This document shows, one piece after another, positions 5,848 to 5,979 of a stretch of DNA of 5,979 nt. The notes under the pieces are model-generated. The model saw nothing but the letters and a program-made list of their open reading frames with translations. It made no database searches and was not told the DNA's origin. The DNA is from an uncultured Bilophila sp. (lineage in GTDB: Bacteria; Desulfobacterota; Desulfovibrionia; Desulfovibrionales; Desulfovibrionaceae). The translations under genes and the position numbers were made by a program. The stretch is from positions 1 to 5,979 of the forward strand of contig CAUHBW010000251.1 in assembly GCA_959604115.1 (NCBI GenBank), written 5' to 3'. Numbering within the stretch: the first letter of the stretch is position 1; each line of letters starts with the position of its first letter.

Positions 5848-5891
5848 AAAAAAGGAAGGCGTCTCCGGGAAACTTCCGCCAAGGCGACGCC
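5848..5891 (-). terminator. Rho-independent terminator of a gene beyond the right edge
   Basis: On the minus strand GGCGTC (5891-5886) pairs with GACGCC (5863-5858). The interior holds a smaller GGAA/TTCC hairpin, and the stem is followed by TTCCTTTTTT (5857-5848). This is a reasonable intrinsic terminator pointing away from the right edge, so the next gene upstream on the minus strand probably ends beyond the window, and the ABC operon then starts afresh. It could also be an attenuator if transcription starts further upstream. Confidence 0.6.
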
Positions 5892-5946
5892 CGCCGCGCC
5901 CCCGCAGCCGCCGTCCGCCCCGTTTATGAAAGTCTTTGAAGAGGAT

Positions 5947-5973
5947 GGGGTGGGGTTTGGGGAGGGGAAGGGG
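5947..5973 (+). repeat. Five-tract G-quadruplex motif
   Basis: Five runs of exactly four G (5947-5950, 5952-5955, 5959-5962, 5964-5967, 5970-5973) are separated by loops of 1, 3, 1 and 2 nt. This meets the strict criteria for an intramolecular four-tetrad G-quadruplex on the plus strand, with a C-rich i-motif complement on the minus strand. It lies between the terminator and the window edge. Whether it is intergenic or in the 3' end of another gene cannot be seen. Confidence 0.7.
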
Positions 5974-5979
5974 AAACTT

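Noticed and set aside
5625..5882. N-terminal extension of the ABC ATPase by 86 codons
   Set aside because: The extension uses a TTG start, reads as low-complexity Arg/Gly-rich peptide and covers the folded leader. The ATG at 5624 has GGAGG and starts the protein where LolD-type ATPases normally start.
1..5979. CRISPR array, insertion sequence or phage genes
   Set aside because: No regularly spaced direct repeats, transposase, integrase or target-site duplication is visible; gene composition is uniform across the four genes.

Overview
This window is GC-rich DNA, probably from a Gram-negative bacterium. The evidence for that is a secreted SUMF1-like protein encoded next to a MacB/LolD-type ABC transporter, the strong GC bias of codon third positions, and Shine-Dalgarno-led genes. 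The G/C-tract sequences at both ends resemble my recollection of Desulfovibrio/Bilophila-type genomes, but no marker gene fixes the taxon, so that placement is a weak inference. All four confident genes lie on the minus strand.

Layout, in the direction of minus-strand transcription from the right edge. (a) 5947-5979 is a five-tract G-run block. (b) 5848-5891 is a Rho-independent-type terminator that would end transcripts entering from beyond the right edge. (c) 5625-5847 is the AT-richer start and then a heavily folded leader of the next operon: a 55-nt hairpin, a 23-nt hairpin and an apparent three-way junction, directly before a good ribosome binding site. (d) A compact three-gene operon follows: ABC ATPase (5624-4914), FtsX-like permease (4911-3685, 2-nt gap) and a secreted SUMF1/FGE-like protein with a long helical C-terminus (3692-1962, 8-nt overlap). 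(e) 1476-1961 is an intergenic region with several inverted repeats, an AT-rich island, a possible 33-codon ORF on the plus strand and the promoter of the last gene. (f) A full-length clade-3 haem catalase (1475-18) has its own promoter and an excellent ribosome binding site.

The three-gene operon has the composition of TagT (ATPase), TagS (permease) and TagR (periplasmic FGE-like protein), the envelope sensing module that acts upstream of the PpkA kinase in threonine-phosphorylation control of some type VI secretion systems. No TagQ, PpkA, PppA or type VI structural gene is visible here, so the link is a family-level inference. The SUMF1-like protein has lost the positions expected for the catalytic cysteines, so it is more likely a binding or signalling protein than a formylglycine-generating enzyme. 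The catalase detoxifies hydrogen peroxide and looks like an independent transcription unit.

The least explained elements are the structured leader of the ABC operon, the helical extension of the TagR-like protein, and the AT-rich intergenic island with its small ORF and hairpins.
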